A stretch of 64,000 nt of DNA from assembly GCF_900018785.1 (NCBI RefSeq), contig NZ_FCOY01000006.1, positions 992,001 through 1,056,000 on the forward strand. The letters run 5' to 3'. Below are positions 35,468 through 52,179 of this stretch, piece by piece. How positions within the stretch are numbered: position 1 is the stretch's first letter; each line of letters begins with the position of its first letter. This DNA comes from Xanthomonas massiliensis. GTDB lineage: Bacteria > Pseudomonadota > Gammaproteobacteria > Xanthomonadales > Xanthomonadaceae. Position numbers and translations under genes: made by a program. A model generated the notes under the pieces. That model saw nothing but the letters and a program-made list of their open reading frames with translations. It was not told where the DNA came from and did no database searches.

Positions 35468-36955
35468 TCAGTGCGCGGCGTACATCGCCATCACGTCGCG
35501 GCGGAACGCGGCCTGGCTGTCGGTACGGCTGTAGAACATGTGCCCGCCGGGGTATTCGCGGACCTGGACGCGGGTCGGATCCTGGCCCATCGCCGGCATC
35601 TGGTCCACGGTCAGCACCGAGCCCATGAACGGGCACGACAGGTCGTTCCAGCCGTGGGCGATCAGCACCCGCAGCTGCGGGTCGATCGCCACCGCCTGGC
35701 GCAGCTGGGTCACGGCGCCCTTGCGCAGCTCGTCGTTCCAGTCCCACAGCCGGTTCACGTCGTAGTTCAGCGCCTGATAGCGGGCATCGACCTTCCAGCC
35801 GACCACGCGGGTGACGAAGTCCACCATCGCGGTGGTGGTCGGGGCGATGATGCTGTCCAGCAGCGGATCGTTGGCGCGCTGCTCCGGATCGTTCGGGAAC
35901 GGGTCGAAGGCGGTGACGTTGGAGTCGTAGCGGCTGCCGAGCTCGCCCTTGTCGCGGAACACCTCGCGCAGGTAGGACTGGGTCTCCAGGCGGCCGCCGG
36001 CGCGGCGCACGTAGGCCGGATCGAGGCCGGTCATCGCCGCGACCTGGGCGAGCATGCGCTCGGTCGCCTGAGGATCGCTGCGCCCCTTCATCAGGGCGGT
36101 GGCGTAGTCGCCGCGGGTGTAGTCGATCACCTGCCGCATCGCCTCGGGCGTCAGCCGGTTCTCGCGCTCCAGGTGCGCGGCGGTGATCGAGGGCAGGGTC
36201 AGCATCCACGCCAGCGGCGAGACGTCGCCGTTGTCGTCCAGGGTCGGGTTGAGGTAGGGCGAGACCAGCACCACCCCGTTCATCGCCACGCCCAGCCGGG
36301 TCTGCAGGTAGTGGGTGATGCGCGGGCCGCGGAAACCGCCGTAGCTCTCGCCGACCAGGTACTTGCGCGACTGCAGGCGCCCGCTCTTGACCAGCCAGTC
36401 GTAGATCGTGCGCGAGAGGTACTCGACGTCGGCCTTGGGGTTGTAGAACTGCTTCTTGGCTTCCTCCTCGCCGACCAGCGAGCGGCTGAAGCCGGTGCCG
36501 ACCGGGTCGATGAACACCAGGTCGGTGAAGTCCAGCCAGGTGCCGGGGTTGTCGCGCAGCGTCGCCGGCGCCGAGGCGCTGTCGCCTTCGCTGCCGAAGG
36601 CGACCACCTTGGGGCCGATCGCGCCCAGGTTGAGGTAGACCGACGACGCGCCGGGGCCGCCGTTGAGGGCGAAGGTCACCGGCCGATCCTTGCCGCCGGT
36701 GGTGTAGGCGGTGACCACCACCTCGCCGATCGTCTTGCCCTTGTCATCGTGCACCGGCAGGGTGGCGACCGTGGCCGTGTAGTCGAGCGTGCGGCCGTCG
36801 ATCCGCATGGACTGGCGTACCGAGGCATCAGCCGGCAGCGCTGCAGGGGCGGCGGCGGGCGTGGCCGGGCGGTCGTCGGTCGCGGGCTTGTCGTCGGCGA
36901 AGGCGGGCAGGACGGCCAGCAGGGTGGCGAGCAGCGTGTACGGCAGGACTTTCAT
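35468..36955 (-). CDS. Secreted serine carboxypeptidase-like peptidase, S10 family
   Basis: A 495-residue protein with a signal peptide (MKVLPYTLLATLLAVLPAFA) and a low-complexity Ala/Pro stretch. The alpha/beta-hydrolase domain has the oxyanion motif LNGGPGASS, the nucleophile in YLVGESYGGFRGPR near residue 213, the Asp in LIAHGWNDLSCPF and the His in REYPGGHMFYSR. Such periplasmic or secreted S10 enzymes are common in xanthomonads and remove C-terminal residues of peptides. The substrate is unknown. Confidence 0.92.
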   Translation of the reverse strand: MKVLPYTLLATLLAVLPAFADDKPATDDRPATPAAAPAALPADASVRQSMRIDGRTLDYTATVATLPVHDDKGKTIGEVVVTAYTTGGKDRPVTFALNGGPGASSVYLNLGAIGPKVVAFGSEGDSASAPATLRDNPGTWLDFTDLVFIDPVGTGFSRSLVGEEEAKKQFYNPKADVEYLSRTIYDWLVKSGRLQSRKYLVGESYGGFRGPRITHYLQTRLGVAMNGVVLVSPYLNPTLDDNGDVSPLAWMLTLPSITAAHLERENRLTPEAMRQVIDYTRGDYATALMKGRSDPQATERMLAQVAAMTGLDPAYVRRAGGRLETQSYLREVFRDKGELGSRYDSNVTAFDPFPNDPEQRANDPLLDSIIAPTTTAMVDFVTRVVGWKVDARYQALNYDVNRLWDWNDELRKGAVTQLRQAVAIDPQLRVLIAHGWNDLSCPFMGSVLTVDQMPAMGQDPTRVQVREYPGGHMFYSRTDSQAAFRRDVMAMYAAH

Positions 36956-37080
36956 GGGCAGGGACGACGGACCGGAAGAATGCCCGATGCTAGGTGGTCC
37001 CGGCCGGCGGCGGATGTGCCCAAAGCCATGTGCGGGCCGGTGCCGGCCCGTATGATGGCGGCTGATCCCGAGGACGCGGC

Positions 37081-37863
37081 ATGGTGAACAAGCGGTTGCT
37101 GGCGGCGCTGTGCCTGCTGACGATCACGGCCTGCGCCGGCGCGGGCGCGGCGCGCAAGGCGCACGACCCGGATGCCTTGTGGCGCCTGGTCAACCGCTGC
37201 AGCAGCAGCGCCGATGCCGACCGGCCGGCCGACTGCGTGGCGGTCTGGGCCGATCCGGCGCGTCGCGCGGTGGTGCTCAAGGACTCGCACGGGCGCTACC
37301 AGTACCTGCTGTTGCCGCTGCCGCGGCTGACCGGCATCGAGGACGACCAGCTGCGGCGGGCGGCGTTGCCCAATTACTTCGCCCTGGCCTGGCAGGCGCG
37401 CGGCTTCGTCGCCCAGGCGCTCGGCCGGCCGGTGCCGCGACGCTACATGAGCCTGGCGCTGAACTCGCCGTACGGACGCTCGCAGAACCAGTTCCATATC
37501 CACCTGGACTGCCTGCGCGAGGACGTCGCCGCCGCGCTGGCGCGGCAGTCTGCGGCGATCGGTCCGGACTTCGCCGTGTTGCCCGAGCCGCTGCGCGGCC
37601 ACCGCTACCTGGCGCGGCGACTGGACGGCGCCGAGCTGACCGCCGATCCGCTGCACCTGCTGGAACAGTCGCTGGCCGGGGACGAACGGATCGACCGCTA
37701 CTCGCTGGTGGTGGCCGGCACCGAGGATGCGGCCGGCCCCGGCTTCGTCGTGCTGGCGACCCGCTTCGATCCGCTGTCCGGCAACTTCGCCAGCGGCGAA
37801 GAGCTGCAGGACCATGCTTGCGGGGCGCTCACCGGGGCGAAGGCGCTCGATGGCGTGCGCTGA
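37081..37863 (+). CDS. cdh: CDP-diacylglycerol pyrophosphatase, Cdh family
   Basis: A 260-residue protein with a short hydrophobic N-terminus ending in a lipobox-like TACAG. The HIT-like motif QNQFHIHLDCL near residue 140 carries the catalytic histidines; LNSPYGRSQ just before it is also typical of Cdh. The enzyme splits CDP-diacylglycerol into phosphatidate and CMP. It is divergent from the S10 peptidase across 125 bp. Confidence 0.9.
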   Translation: MVNKRLLAALCLLTITACAGAGAARKAHDPDALWRLVNRCSSSADADRPADCVAVWADPARRAVVLKDSHGRYQYLLLPLPRLTGIEDDQLRRAALPNYFALAWQARGFVAQALGRPVPRRYMSLALNSPYGRSQNQFHIHLDCLREDVAAALARQSAAIGPDFAVLPEPLRGHRYLARRLDGAELTADPLHLLEQSLAGDERIDRYSLVVAGTEDAAGPGFVVLATRFDPLSGNFASGEELQDHACGALTGAKALDGVR

Positions 37864-37968
37864 TCGCCATCGACCGGCAGGCCCGGGCGCCATGCCGGTA
37901 CGTGGCCGCAGCGCCCATTCGCCGATGCGGCGGCCGGGATCCCTTCCGCCGCCCGCGGGAGACACGCA

Positions 37969-38724
37969 GTGACCCTGTCGCTCGTCTTCCTGCTCGCGCT
38001 GCTGGCTGGCGTATTGGCCTGGCGCCGCTGGCGCCGGAGTGCGCTGGCGGCCGGGGGGGCGGCGATGGCGTTGGGCCTGGCGGTGGGCTGCGGCCCGGTG
38101 CCGGCCTGGATGCTGTCCGGGCTGCAGGCGGGCCCGGGGGCCGGGTTCGCCGGCTGGGGCCGGCGCAACGTCATCGTGCTGCTCGGTGCCGGTACCGTGC
38201 GCACGCCCGCCGGCGTGGAGCCGAGCCTGTTCGCGCAGGGGCGCCTCGGTGCCGCCGCGCGCCTGTGGCACGCCTGCCGGCAAGCGCCGGCGCGCGTGTG
38301 CAGGATCGAGATCAGCGGCGGCGATGCCCGGGGCAACGGCACCTCGGAGGCCGCGGTCTATCGCGACGCATTGCTCGGGCTGGGCGTGGCACCGGCCGAC
38401 CTGCTGGTCGAGCCCGCCAGCATGAACACCTGGCAGAACGCGCAATTCAGCGCGCCGCTGCTGCGCCGCGAAGGCGCGGACCGGGTGCTGCTGGTGTCCT
38501 CCGCCACCCACCTGCGCCGTGCGCAGCTGTATTTCGCCCATTTCGGGATCGCCGCGGTGCCGGTGCGCGCGGACTGGCTGGACACCGCCCCCGGCGGGTT
38601 GCCTTCAGGTGCGAACTTCATGCTCGCTGACGTGGCCCTGCACGAGTACCTGGGCATCGCCCGCTACCACCTCTACCAGGCGCTGGGCTGGAACGTGGAG
38701 GCGACCCGGGCCGGGGCGCTGTGA
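37969..38724 (+). CDS. YdcF-like DUF218 membrane protein
   Basis: A 251-residue protein starting with GTG at 37969. Two hydrophobic segments at the N-terminus precede a DUF218 domain: VIVLLGAGTVRTP, CRIEISGGDARGNGTSEAAVYRDAL, MNTWQNAQFSAPLL and VLLVSSATHLRRAQLYF. The family includes ElyC/SanA-type envelope proteins, but the function of this member is unknown. Its 3' end converges on the parE repeat array. Confidence 0.88.
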   Translation: MTLSLVFLLALLAGVLAWRRWRRSALAAGGAAMALGLAVGCGPVPAWMLSGLQAGPGAGFAGWGRRNVIVLLGAGTVRTPAGVEPSLFAQGRLGAAARLWHACRQAPARVCRIEISGGDARGNGTSEAAVYRDALLGLGVAPADLLVEPASMNTWQNAQFSAPLLRREGADRVLLVSSATHLRRAQLYFAHFGIAAVPVRADWLDTAPGGLPSGANFMLADVALHEYLGIARYHLYQALGWNVEATRAGAL

Positions 38725-38779
38725 ATTCCCTTGGGCGGGGCGGACGGCCCGTCGCCGCTTTCCCGCTTGACGGCCGCGG

Positions 38780-39316
38780 CACGGAGCGCTGGTCCGGGCC
38801 CTTCATTCCGGCCACAAGGTCGGCCGTGGCTCAAGCGTTGTGCAGTTGCAGCAGGTCCTCGAGTCCTGCATCGGGCTCCAGCGATGCAGGAGCGTTTGGG
38901 CTTTCCGATCGGCCCGGCGGTTCGTTCCTGCACGGCGATGACGGGGGACTGGCCAGCCATTGCCGGCCAGTGGTGGCGATCAGGCCGCCAGCGGGGCCTG
39001 ATCGCCCTTGGTCTCCAGCCGCGCCAGGGCATCCGTTCCGGCGTGGCCATGCCCGGGCCATCGCCATGGCCGATGCGGGCGAACGGCAGTGATCCGACTT
39101 CCAGCAAAGCCACGTCGCCCTTGGTCTCCAGCCGTGCCGGCGATTCGTTCCGGCGTGACCATGCCGGAACCATCGCCACGGCCGATGCAGGCGAAGCGGG
39201 GATCAGGCTTCCAGTGAGGCAAGGGGCCCCTCGGTCTCCTGCTGCGCCGAGCCATTCGTTCCGGCGTGAGGCCATGCCGGAGCCGTCGCCACGGCGGTGC
39301 AGGCGAACGGCCGCGA
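38780..39316 (-). repeat. Tandem array of parE 3'-end copies
   Basis: Read in the parE direction, the last 13 codons of parE (39317-39355) recur at 39203-39241, 39093-39131 and 38980-39018, at steps of 114, 110 and 113 bp. None has an indel. They encode QETEGPLASLEA-stop, LETKGDVALLEV with the stop mutated to Gly, and LETKGDQAPLAA-stop, against native [12 protein letters not shown]-stop. Between copies lies a conserved spacer with a hairpin of the form TCCGGC-ATGGTCAC-GCCGGA followed by ACGAAT (plus-strand positions 39261-39280, 39150-39167 and 39038-39056). Two more decayed units are recognisable around 38865-38940 and 38785-38830. No gene lies in this 590-bp stretch. Confidence 0.85.
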
Positions 39317-45934
<6,618 letters not shown>

Positions 45935-45942
45935 GCCGTCCC

Positions 45943-46308
45943 GTGAAGCTGCTCAACTGGCGCTGGACCCTGTTGCTGCTGGCGGTGCTGCTGGCCTGGC
46001 TGCAGTACAAGTTCTGGTTCGGCCCGGGCAACTCCGGCGAGGTGATGATGCTCGAGGGCCAGGTGCAGCACCAGCAGCGCGACAACGACGGCCTGCGCCA
46101 GCGCAACGCGGCGTTGGCCGCGGAAGTGCGCGACCTGAAGGAAGGCGAGGCAGCGGTGGAGGAGCGCGCGCGCAGCGAGCTGGGCATGATCAAGCCCGGC
46201 GAGAAGTTCTACCGCGTGGTCGAGGATGCCCCGGTGGCGCAGCCCTCGGCCGCGCCCGCGGACGCCGGCAACGCGGCCGGCGATGGCGACACGCAGGACC
46301 ATCCCTGA
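45943..46308 (+). CDS. ftsB: FtsB, cell-division protein
   Basis: A 121-residue bitopic membrane protein starting with GTG: a short cytoplasmic end, one membrane helix ([20 protein letters not shown]), then a coiled coil (residues 30-75, with [22 protein letters not shown]) and the conserved [19 protein letters not shown]. It forms the FtsQLB complex. A Pro/Ala/Asp-rich tail of about 25 residues extends beyond the E. coli length. Its stop overlaps the ispD ATG by one base. Confidence 0.95.
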   Translation: MKLLNWRWTLLLLAVLLAWLQYKFWFGPGNSGEVMMLEGQVQHQQRDNDGLRQRNAALAAEVRDLKEGEAAVEERARSELGMIKPGEKFYRVVEDAPVAQPSAAPADAGNAAGDGDTQDHP

Positions 46309-47000
46309 TGGGCGCACTGTGGGCCGTGGTGCCTGCCGCGGGCCGCGGCACGCGCTTCGGCGCAGCCCTTCCCAAGCAATACCTGCAGGCCGGCGGCCGC
46401 CCGCTGATCGCCCATGCGCTGGAGGCGCTGCTGGCCCATCCGGCGGTGTCCGGGGCGATGGTCGCCCTCGCTGCCGGCGACGCCGACTGGCCGGGCTGGA
46501 CCCGGGTGGCGGGCAAGCCGGTGCTGACCTGCACCGGCGGGGACACGCGCGCCGCCTCGGTGGCCGCCGCGCTGGCGGCGCTGCCGGCCGAGGTGGGCGA
46601 GGCGGATTTCGTCCTGGTCCACGATGCCGCCCGGCCCAACCTGGCGCCGGATGACCTGGCGCGGCTGGTCGAGGCCGGCCGGGCCGACCCGGTCGGGGCG
46701 ATCCTGGCCGCGCCGGTGCGCGACACCCTCAAGCGCGCGGCCGGCGACGGCACCATCGCCGCGACCGAACCGCGCGAGGCCCTGTGGCGCGCCTTCACCC
46801 CGCAGATGTTCCGCCGCGGCCCGTTGCTGGCGGCGTTGCGGCAGGCGGCCGCCGCGGGCGTGGAGGTCACCGACGAGGCCATGGCCATGGAGCGGATGGG
46901 GCTGCATGCGCGCCTGGTCGCCTGTGCCGAGGGCAACTTCAAGGTCACCACGCCGGACGACCTGGCCCGCTTCGAATACGAACTAGCCCGCCGCGCCTGA
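46308..47000 (+). CDS. ispD: 2-C-methyl-D-erythritol 4-phosphate cytidylyltransferase
   Basis: A 230-residue enzyme of the non-mevalonate isoprenoid pathway, converting MEP and CTP to CDP-ME. Motifs are [20 protein letters not shown] at the N-terminus, [13 protein letters not shown] near residue 103 and [11 protein letters not shown] near the end. Its TGA is followed 22 bp later by ispF, which makes a later enzyme of the same pathway. Confidence 0.97.
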   Translation: MGALWAVVPAAGRGTRFGAALPKQYLQAGGRPLIAHALEALLAHPAVSGAMVALAAGDADWPGWTRVAGKPVLTCTGGDTRAASVAAALAALPAEVGEADFVLVHDAARPNLAPDDLARLVEAGRADPVGAILAAPVRDTLKRAAGDGTIAATEPREALWRAFTPQMFRRGPLLAALRQAAAAGVEVTDEAMAMERMGLHARLVACAEGNFKVTTPDDLARFEYELARRA

Positions 47001-47022
47001 GCGGCGGACGCAGGATCCCACC

Positions 47023-47511
47023 ATGAACGAACCGCAATTCCGCATCGGCCAGGGCTTCGACGTGCATGCCTTCGGCGAGGGCGACCACCTGATGATCGGC
47101 GGCGTGCGCGTGGCGCATGCGCGCGGCGTGCTGGCCCACAGCGACGGCGACGTGGTCATCCATGCGCTGTGCGATGCGCTGCTGGGGGCGCTGGCGCTGG
47201 GCGACATCGGCCAGCATTTCCCGCCCTCGGATGCGCGCTGGAAGGATGCCGACAGCGCCGCCTTCCTGGTCCATTGCCGCACCCTGGCCGGCGAACGCGG
47301 CTGGGAGCTGGGCAATGCCGACATCACTGTGATCTGCGAGCGGCCGAAGATCGGCCCGCATGCGGCGGCCATGCGCGCGCGGCTGGCGGCGCTGCTGCAG
47401 GTGCCGGAGGACCGGATCAGCGTGAAGGCCACCACCAGCGAGAAGCTCGGCTTCACCGGCCGCGGCGAAGGCATCGCCGCGCAGGCGGTGGCCCTGCTGG
47501 TGCGCGCATGA
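47023..47511 (+). CDS. ispF: 2-C-methyl-D-erythritol 2,4-cyclodiphosphate synthase
   Basis: A 162-residue enzyme releasing CMP to form the cyclic diphosphate of the MEP pathway. The metal ligands are in GQGFDVHAF (Asp13, His15) and the [18 protein letters not shown] segment is diagnostic; the C-terminal [20 protein letters not shown] is also typical. It overlaps truD by 4 bp. Confidence 0.98.
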   Translation: MNEPQFRIGQGFDVHAFGEGDHLMIGGVRVAHARGVLAHSDGDVVIHALCDALLGALALGDIGQHFPPSDARWKDADSAAFLVHCRTLAGERGWELGNADITVICERPKIGPHAAAMRARLAALLQVPEDRISVKATTSEKLGFTGRGEGIAAQAVALLVRA

Positions 47512-48584
47512 ACGCCTTGCCGCGCGCCTTCGGCGAGGCCGTGCTGCAGGCCCGCATCCGCTGCACGCCGGAGGATTTCCAGGTCGACGAACTGCCGGCC
47601 TTCGAGCCCAGCGGCGAGGGCGAGCACCTGCTGCTGACCCTGCGCAAGCGCGGCCAGAACACCGGGTTCATCGCCCGCCAGCTGGCGCAGTGGGCCGGGG
47701 TACCGGAAATGGCGGTGAGCTACGCCGGGCTGAAGGACCGCCACGCGGTGACCACCCAGCGCTTCAGCGTGCACCTGCCCAGGCGGGTCGCGCCCGATCC
47801 GGCCACGCTGGCCTCCGACGCGCTGCAGGTGGTGGAGTCGACCTGGCACAACCGCAAGCTGCAGCGCGGCGCGCTGGCCGGCAACCGCTTCACCCTGGTG
47901 CTGCGCGAGGTGGCGGGAGATCCGGCCGCCATCGACGCGCGCCTGCGGCAAGTGGCCGCGCAGGGCGTGCCGAACTGGTTCGGCGAGCAGCGTTTCGGCC
48001 GCGATGGCGGCAACGTCGCGGCCGCGCTGGCGATGTTCGGGCAGGCGCGTGCGGGCCAGGACGGCGCGCGCGGGGCGCCCCGGATGCGCCGCGACCAGCG
48101 CTCACTGCTGCTGTCGGCGGCGCGCTCGGAATTGTTCAACCGGGTGCTGGCCGCGCGCGTGGCACGTGGCGACTGGAATGCCGGGCTTCCCGGCGAGGTG
48201 TGGATGCTCGACGGCAGCCACAGCGTGTTCGGCCCCGAGCCGTGGAGCGAGGCGCTGGCCGAGCGGCTGGCACGCGGCGACATCCATCCGACCGGGCCGC
48301 TGTGGGGACGCGGCGCACCGCGCAGCGACGGCGAGGTCGCCGCGCTCGAGCAGGCGGCGCTGGCCGATCCGGACGCACTCGCGCTGCGCGAAGGCCTCGA
48401 GCAGGCCGGCCTCAAGCAGGAGCGCCGCGCCCTGCGCCTGCCGGTGCAGGCCCTGCAGTGGCAATGGCGCGATCCGCAGTCGCTGGAGCTGGCCTTTGCG
48501 CTGCCGCCCGGCTGCTATGCCACGGCCGTGCTGCACGAGCTGGGCGAGGCCGGCGAGCCGCAACGCGAGTACCCGCCGGCCTAG
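47508..48584 (+). CDS. truD: TruD, tRNA pseudouridine(13) synthase
   Basis: A 358-residue pseudouridine synthase acting on U13 of tRNA-Glu. The catalytic aspartate is in [17 protein letters not shown] near residue 80; [16 protein letters not shown] and the final [14 protein letters not shown] are family motifs. The ispD-ispF-truD-surE order is that of E. coli, here interrupted by a leftward smr gene. Confidence 0.96.
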   Translation: MNALPRAFGEAVLQARIRCTPEDFQVDELPAFEPSGEGEHLLLTLRKRGQNTGFIARQLAQWAGVPEMAVSYAGLKDRHAVTTQRFSVHLPRRVAPDPATLASDALQVVESTWHNRKLQRGALAGNRFTLVLREVAGDPAAIDARLRQVAAQGVPNWFGEQRFGRDGGNVAAALAMFGQARAGQDGARGAPRMRRDQRSLLLSAARSELFNRVLAARVARGDWNAGLPGEVWMLDGSHSVFGPEPWSEALAERLARGDIHPTGPLWGRGAPRSDGEVAALEQAALADPDALALREGLEQAGLKQERRALRLPVQALQWQWRDPQSLELAFALPPGCYATAVLHELGEAGEPQREYPPA

Positions 48585-48663
48585 GTTGCGCCCATCGTGG
48601 AGGAAACCGGCGGGCATCGGTGTAGGAAGGGATGGGCGGGTGCCCGGTGCCGACAGGACGGGA

Positions 48664-49206
48664 TCAGTCCCGCGCCAGCAGCACCAGCACCGCGCCGGTC
48701 CCGCCCTGGCCGGGCGGGGCGGAGTGGAAGGCCAGGACGTCGGCACGCTGGCGCAGCAGGCGGTCCACCAGGTTCTTCAGCACCGGCAGGCCGCCGTCGG
48801 ACTGCAGCCCCTTGCCGTGGATGATGCGCACGCAGCCGTATTCGCGTGCATGGGCCTCGGCCAGGAACTGGCGCAGCATCGCCTCGGCCTGGGCGGCGGT
48901 GGCACCGTGCAGGTCGAGTTCGTCCTGTACCGAGAACTGGCCGCGCCGCAGCCGCTGCAGCAGCCGACCGGGAACGTGGTCGCGGCGATAGCTGGCGGTG
49001 TCGGCGGCCTCGAGCGGCGCACTGCCGGCCAGCAGGCGCGCGAACTCGCCCTGCGCCTCGGCCTCGTCGCGCTCGGCCATGCGCGCGCGCGGCGGCAGCC
49101 GCTTGCCGCCAGCGGCGACGCGCGGGGCATGGCGCAGCGGCTTCACCTCGCCGATCGCGGCGCGGAACAGGGCCGCATCGTCGTCGTCCTCGGGATCGTC
49201 TTGCAT
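48664..49206 (-). CDS. Smr-domain protein (SmrA/SmrB type)
   Basis: A 180-residue protein with a C-terminal Smr domain: [20 protein letters not shown], then [12 protein letters not shown] and [20 protein letters not shown]. The DLHG and HGKG motifs are the nuclease-related residues of the family; E. coli SmrB cleaves mRNA at collided ribosomes. The N-terminal half is charged and lacks a recognisable domain. ATG at 49206 was chosen over an upstream GTG at 49212. It sits inverted between truD and surE. Confidence 0.9.
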   Translation of the reverse strand: MQDDPEDDDDAALFRAAIGEVKPLRHAPRVAAGGKRLPPRARMAERDEAEAQGEFARLLAGSAPLEAADTASYRRDHVPGRLLQRLRRGQFSVQDELDLHGATAAQAEAMLRQFLAEAHAREYGCVRIIHGKGLQSDGGLPVLKNLVDRLLRQRADVLAFHSAPPGQGGTGAVLVLLARD

Positions 49207-49299
49207 GCGCACAGCCTAGCGGGACGGGCCGCGGCGGGCAAAAACGGGGAAGCGGTTTCGCGCTTTCCGGTATGATGCCCGGGTTTCACGAGGAGCGAC

Positions 49300-50088
49300 A
49301 TGCGCGTACTGGTTTCCAACGACGATGGCGTCGATGCCCCCGGCATCGGGATACTCGCCGATGGACTGCGCCGCGCCGGTCACGAGGTGATGGTGGTCGC
49401 TCCCGATCGCGATCGTTCCGGCGCCAGCAATTCGCTGACCCTGGACCTGCCGGTGCGGATCAAGTGGCTGGATGCCCGGACCGTCTCGGTCGCCGGCACG
49501 CCGACCGACTGCGTCCACCTCGCCCTGACCGGGATGCTCGACTACGAGCCGGACATCGTGGTCTCCGGCATCAACAACGCCTCCAACCTGGGGGACGACG
49601 TCATCTATTCCGGCACCGTATCGGCGGCGATGGAGGGGCGTTTCCTGGGCCTGCCGGCGGTGGCGATGTCGCTGGCCAGCCGCAACCACCAGCCGCGCCA
49701 CTTCGAGACCGCCGCGCGGGCCGCGGTGGAGATCGTGGCCCGGCTCAAGGCCGACCCGCTGCCGGCCGACACCATCCTCAACGTCAACGTGCCGGATCTC
49801 GCCTGGCAGGACGTGCGCGGCTTCGAGGTCACGCGCCTGGGCAACCGCCACCGTTCCGAACCGTGCCTGCCGCAGACCGACCCGCGCGGGCACACCGTGT
49901 TCTGGATCGGCGCGGCCGGCCCCGAGCAGGACGCCGGGCCGGGCACCGATTTCCACGCGGTGCACACCGGCCACATCTCCATCACCCCGATCCAGGTGGA
50001 CCTGACCCGCTACCAGGCGCTGGAGAAGGTGGCCAGCTGGGTGGACGGGCTCGGCGCGGCGCTGGCCGCCGGCGGGGCGGCGGCATGA
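49300..50088 (+). CDS. surE: SurE, 5'/3'-nucleotidase
   Basis: A 262-residue metal-dependent nucleotidase and exopolyphosphatase active in stationary phase. The metal-binding [11 protein letters not shown] is at the N-terminus, followed by [35 protein letters not shown] and [25 protein letters not shown] ribosome site and an upstream TATGAT (49271-49276) -10-like box suggest a promoter here for surE-pcm-yqaA-nlpD. Confidence 0.97.
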   Translation: MRVLVSNDDGVDAPGIGILADGLRRAGHEVMVVAPDRDRSGASNSLTLDLPVRIKWLDARTVSVAGTPTDCVHLALTGMLDYEPDIVVSGINNASNLGDDVIYSGTVSAAMEGRFLGLPAVAMSLASRNHQPRHFETAARAAVEIVARLKADPLPADTILNVNVPDLAWQDVRGFEVTRLGNRHRSEPCLPQTDPRGHTVFWIGAAGPEQDAGPGTDFHAVHTGHISITPIQVDLTRYQALEKVASWVDGLGAALAAGGAAA

Positions 50089-50762
50089 CCGCGCGCCTGC
50101 GGCTGCAGCCCGAGGCCATCGGCATCGGCATGACCTCGCAGCGCGTGCGCGACCGACTGGTGGCGCGCCTGCGCGAAGCCGGAATCGTCGACGAGGCCGT
50201 GCTCACCGCCTTCGGCGTGGTGCCGCGCCACCTGTTCATCGACGAGGCGCTGGCATCGCGCGCCTACGAGGACACCGCGCTGCCGATCGGCCTGGGGCAG
50301 ACCATCTCCCAGCCCTGGGTGGTGGCACGCATGACCGAGCTGGCCATGGCGATCGCGCCGAAGAAGGTGCTGGAGGTCGGCACCGGCTCGGGCTACCAGG
50401 CCGCAATCCTGGCCGCGCTCGGGGTGGAGGTGTACACCGTCGAGCGCATCGGCGAACTGCTGCGCCAGGCGCGCAAGCGCTTCCGCCAGCTCGGCCTGAA
50501 CGTGCGCAGCAAGCACGACGACGGCCGCGCCGGCTGGATCGAGTACGGCCCGTACGACGCCATCGTGGTCACCGCCGCCGCGCCGGCACTGACCGACGCG
50601 CTGCTCGGGCAACTGCGCGCGGGCGGGCGCCTGCTGGCGCCGGTCGGTGGCGCCGGCGGCCAGGCGCTGGTACTGATGGAGCGCGACACGGACGGGACGA
50701 TCCGGTCGCTGGAGATGGACCCGGTGAGCTTCGTGCCGTTGCTGCCCGGCCTGCTGGACTGA
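50085..50762 (+). CDS. pcm: Protein-L-isoaspartate O-methyltransferase
   Basis: A 225-residue SAM-dependent enzyme that repairs isoaspartyl residues. Seen are [15 protein letters not shown], the substrate loop [17 protein letters not shown] and SAM motif [16 protein letters not shown]. It overlaps surE by 4 bp, the standard pairing. Confidence 0.97.
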   Translation: MTARLRLQPEAIGIGMTSQRVRDRLVARLREAGIVDEAVLTAFGVVPRHLFIDEALASRAYEDTALPIGLGQTISQPWVVARMTELAMAIAPKKVLEVGTGSGYQAAILAALGVEVYTVERIGELLRQARKRFRQLGLNVRSKHDDGRAGWIEYGPYDAIVVTAAAPALTDALLGQLRAGGRLLAPVGGAGGQALVLMERDTDGTIRSLEMDPVSFVPLLPGLLD

Positions 50763-50776
50763 ACGGACGCGTACCC

Positions 50777-51391
50777 ATGAAGATCTTCGGCCCCCTGTAC
50801 GAACACGCGATCCGCTGGGCGCGCCATCCGCGCGCGCCGTGGTTCCTGGGCGGGCTGAGCTTCGCCGAGGCGGTGGTCTTCCCGGTGCCGCCGGAGATCA
50901 TGCTCGCGCCGATGTCGCTGTCGCAGCCGCGGCGCGCCCTGTGGTTCGCCACGATCAGCCTGGCCGGTTCGCTGGCCGGCGCGCTGGTCGGCTACACCCT
51001 GGGGCATTTCGCCTATGCCGCGGTACAGCCGCTGATCGAATGGCTGGGCTGGCGCCAGGCCATCGACGGCCAGGTCGAGCACCTGCGCCAGGTGGTGGCG
51101 CAGTCGCCGTGGAAGGCATTCTGGCTGCTGGTACTCGCGGGCTTCACGCCCATTCCGTTGAAAATATTCACCTGGGCCTCGGGCATCGTCGGCGTACCGG
51201 TGCTGCCGTTCCTGGCGAGCATGCTGGTCGGCCGTGGCAAGCGGGTGTACCTGGTGGCCGGCGCCATCCGCCTGGGCGGCGAACGCGCCGAGGCTGCATT
51301 GCACCGGTGGATCGAGCCGCTGGGCTGGATCGCCTCGGGCCTGCTGGGCGCCGGGGTGCTGTGGCTGATCTGGAGAGCGAAATTCGGATGA
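50777..51391 (+). CDS. yqaA: YqaA-like DedA/VTT-domain membrane protein
   Basis: A 204-residue membrane protein of the SNARE-associated/VTT superfamily. The N-terminal [19 protein letters not shown] and the re-entrant-loop segment [25 protein letters not shown] are diagnostic. DedA-superfamily members include lipid flippases, but the role of this group is not settled. It overlaps nlpD by 4 bp; the surE-pcm-yqaA-nlpD order is common in xanthomonads and pseudomonads. Confidence 0.9.
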   Translation: MKIFGPLYEHAIRWARHPRAPWFLGGLSFAEAVVFPVPPEIMLAPMSLSQPRRALWFATISLAGSLAGALVGYTLGHFAYAAVQPLIEWLGWRQAIDGQVEHLRQVVAQSPWKAFWLLVLAGFTPIPLKIFTWASGIVGVPVLPFLASMLVGRGKRVYLVAGAIRLGGERAEAALHRWIEPLGWIASGLLGAGVLWLIWRAKFG

Positions 51392-52179
51392 TGAACAAGA
51401 ACAGGTTTTTCCTGCGCCACGGCCGCCCGCTGCTGGCCGGCATGGCCCTGGCGGCGCTGCTGGCGGGCTGCGGCACCGCCACCGTGGTCAAGCGGCCCGC
51501 TTCCGGCGGCGGTTCCGGCCCGTCCTCGGCCGCATCGGCGACCCCGGTGCGCTCCGTGGCACGGCCGGGGGCGACGGTGAAGGTGCAGCGCGGCGACACG
51601 CTGTACGCCATCGCCAGGCGCTACGACATCAACCCGAACGACCTGGTGGCCTGGAACAACCTGTCCTCGCCGAACACGATCTATCCCGGGCAGACGCTGC
51701 GCCTGTATCCGGCCGGCAGCGCCGCGGCCACGACGGTGCGGCCGTCCGGCCCGTCGAGCGCGCCCGCCGCGACGCCGGCTCCGCCGGTGGCGACGCCGCC
51801 GAGCAGCGGCTTCAGCTGGCGCTGGCCGGCCGACGGCGCGGTGGTCGGCAACTTCGTGGCCGGCGAGACGACCAAGCAGGGCATCGACATCGCCGGTTCC
51901 AGCGGCCAGCCGGTGCGCGCCGCCGCCGACGGCGTGGTGGTGTACTCGGGCAACGGCCTGGTCGGCTACGGCGAGCTGATCATCATCAAGCACAACGAGC
52001 AGTGGCTCTCGGCCTACGGCCACAACCGCAAGCGTCTCGTGTCCGAGGGACAGAGCGTGAAGGCAGGGCAGCAGATCGCCGAGATGGGACGCAGCGGCGC
52101 CGCACGCGACCTGCTGCATTTCGAGATCCGCTACAACGGCAAGCCGGTCGATCCGCTGCTGTACCTTCCCAGGAAGTAA
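51388..52179 (+). CDS. nlpD: NlpD, lipoprotein activator of cell-wall amidase
   Basis: A 263-residue lipoprotein: signal with lipobox LLAGC near residue 27, a LysM domain ([21 protein letters not shown], about 65-108), a Pro/Ala linker and a C-terminal M23/LytM domain ([24 protein letters not shown] to [20 protein letters not shown]). As in E. coli NlpD, the zinc-binding histidines of active M23 peptidases are missing, so it should activate amidase AmiC. Its last 16 codons are repeated three times downstream. rpoS, which follows nlpD in many gammaproteobacteria, is absent. Confidence 0.95.
   Translation: MMNKNRFFLRHGRPLLAGMALAALLAGCGTATVVKRPASGGGSGPSSAASATPVRSVARPGATVKVQRGDTLYAIARRYDINPNDLVAWNNLSSPNTIYPGQTLRLYPAGSAAATTVRPSGPSSAPAATPAPPVATPPSSGFSWRWPADGAVVGNFVAGETTKQGIDIAGSSGQPVRAAADGVVVYSGNGLVGYGELIIIKHNEQWLSAYGHNRKRLVSEGQSVKAGQQIAEMGRSGAARDLLHFEIRYNGKPVDPLLYLPRK

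Noticed and set aside
36952-38541. A 529-codon minus-strand frame opposite cdh and the YdcF-like gene
   Set aside because: Its composition is typical of an antisense shadow (His/Gln/Arg-rich), and both plus-strand genes have clear family motifs.
38673-39275. A 200-codon minus-strand frame through the parE array
   Set aside because: It reads through three repeat units in different frames because the unit is not a multiple of three. It has no ribosome site or conserved domain, so it is a by-product of the repeats.
38780-39316. CRISPR array
   Set aside because: The repeats are over 100 bp long, degenerate, have no unique spacers of uniform length, and derive from a gene end. No cas genes are present.
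48585-48663. A possible further gene-tail array after truD
   Set aside because: The 79-bp gap has weak inverted repeats but no similarity to the truD or smr ends.
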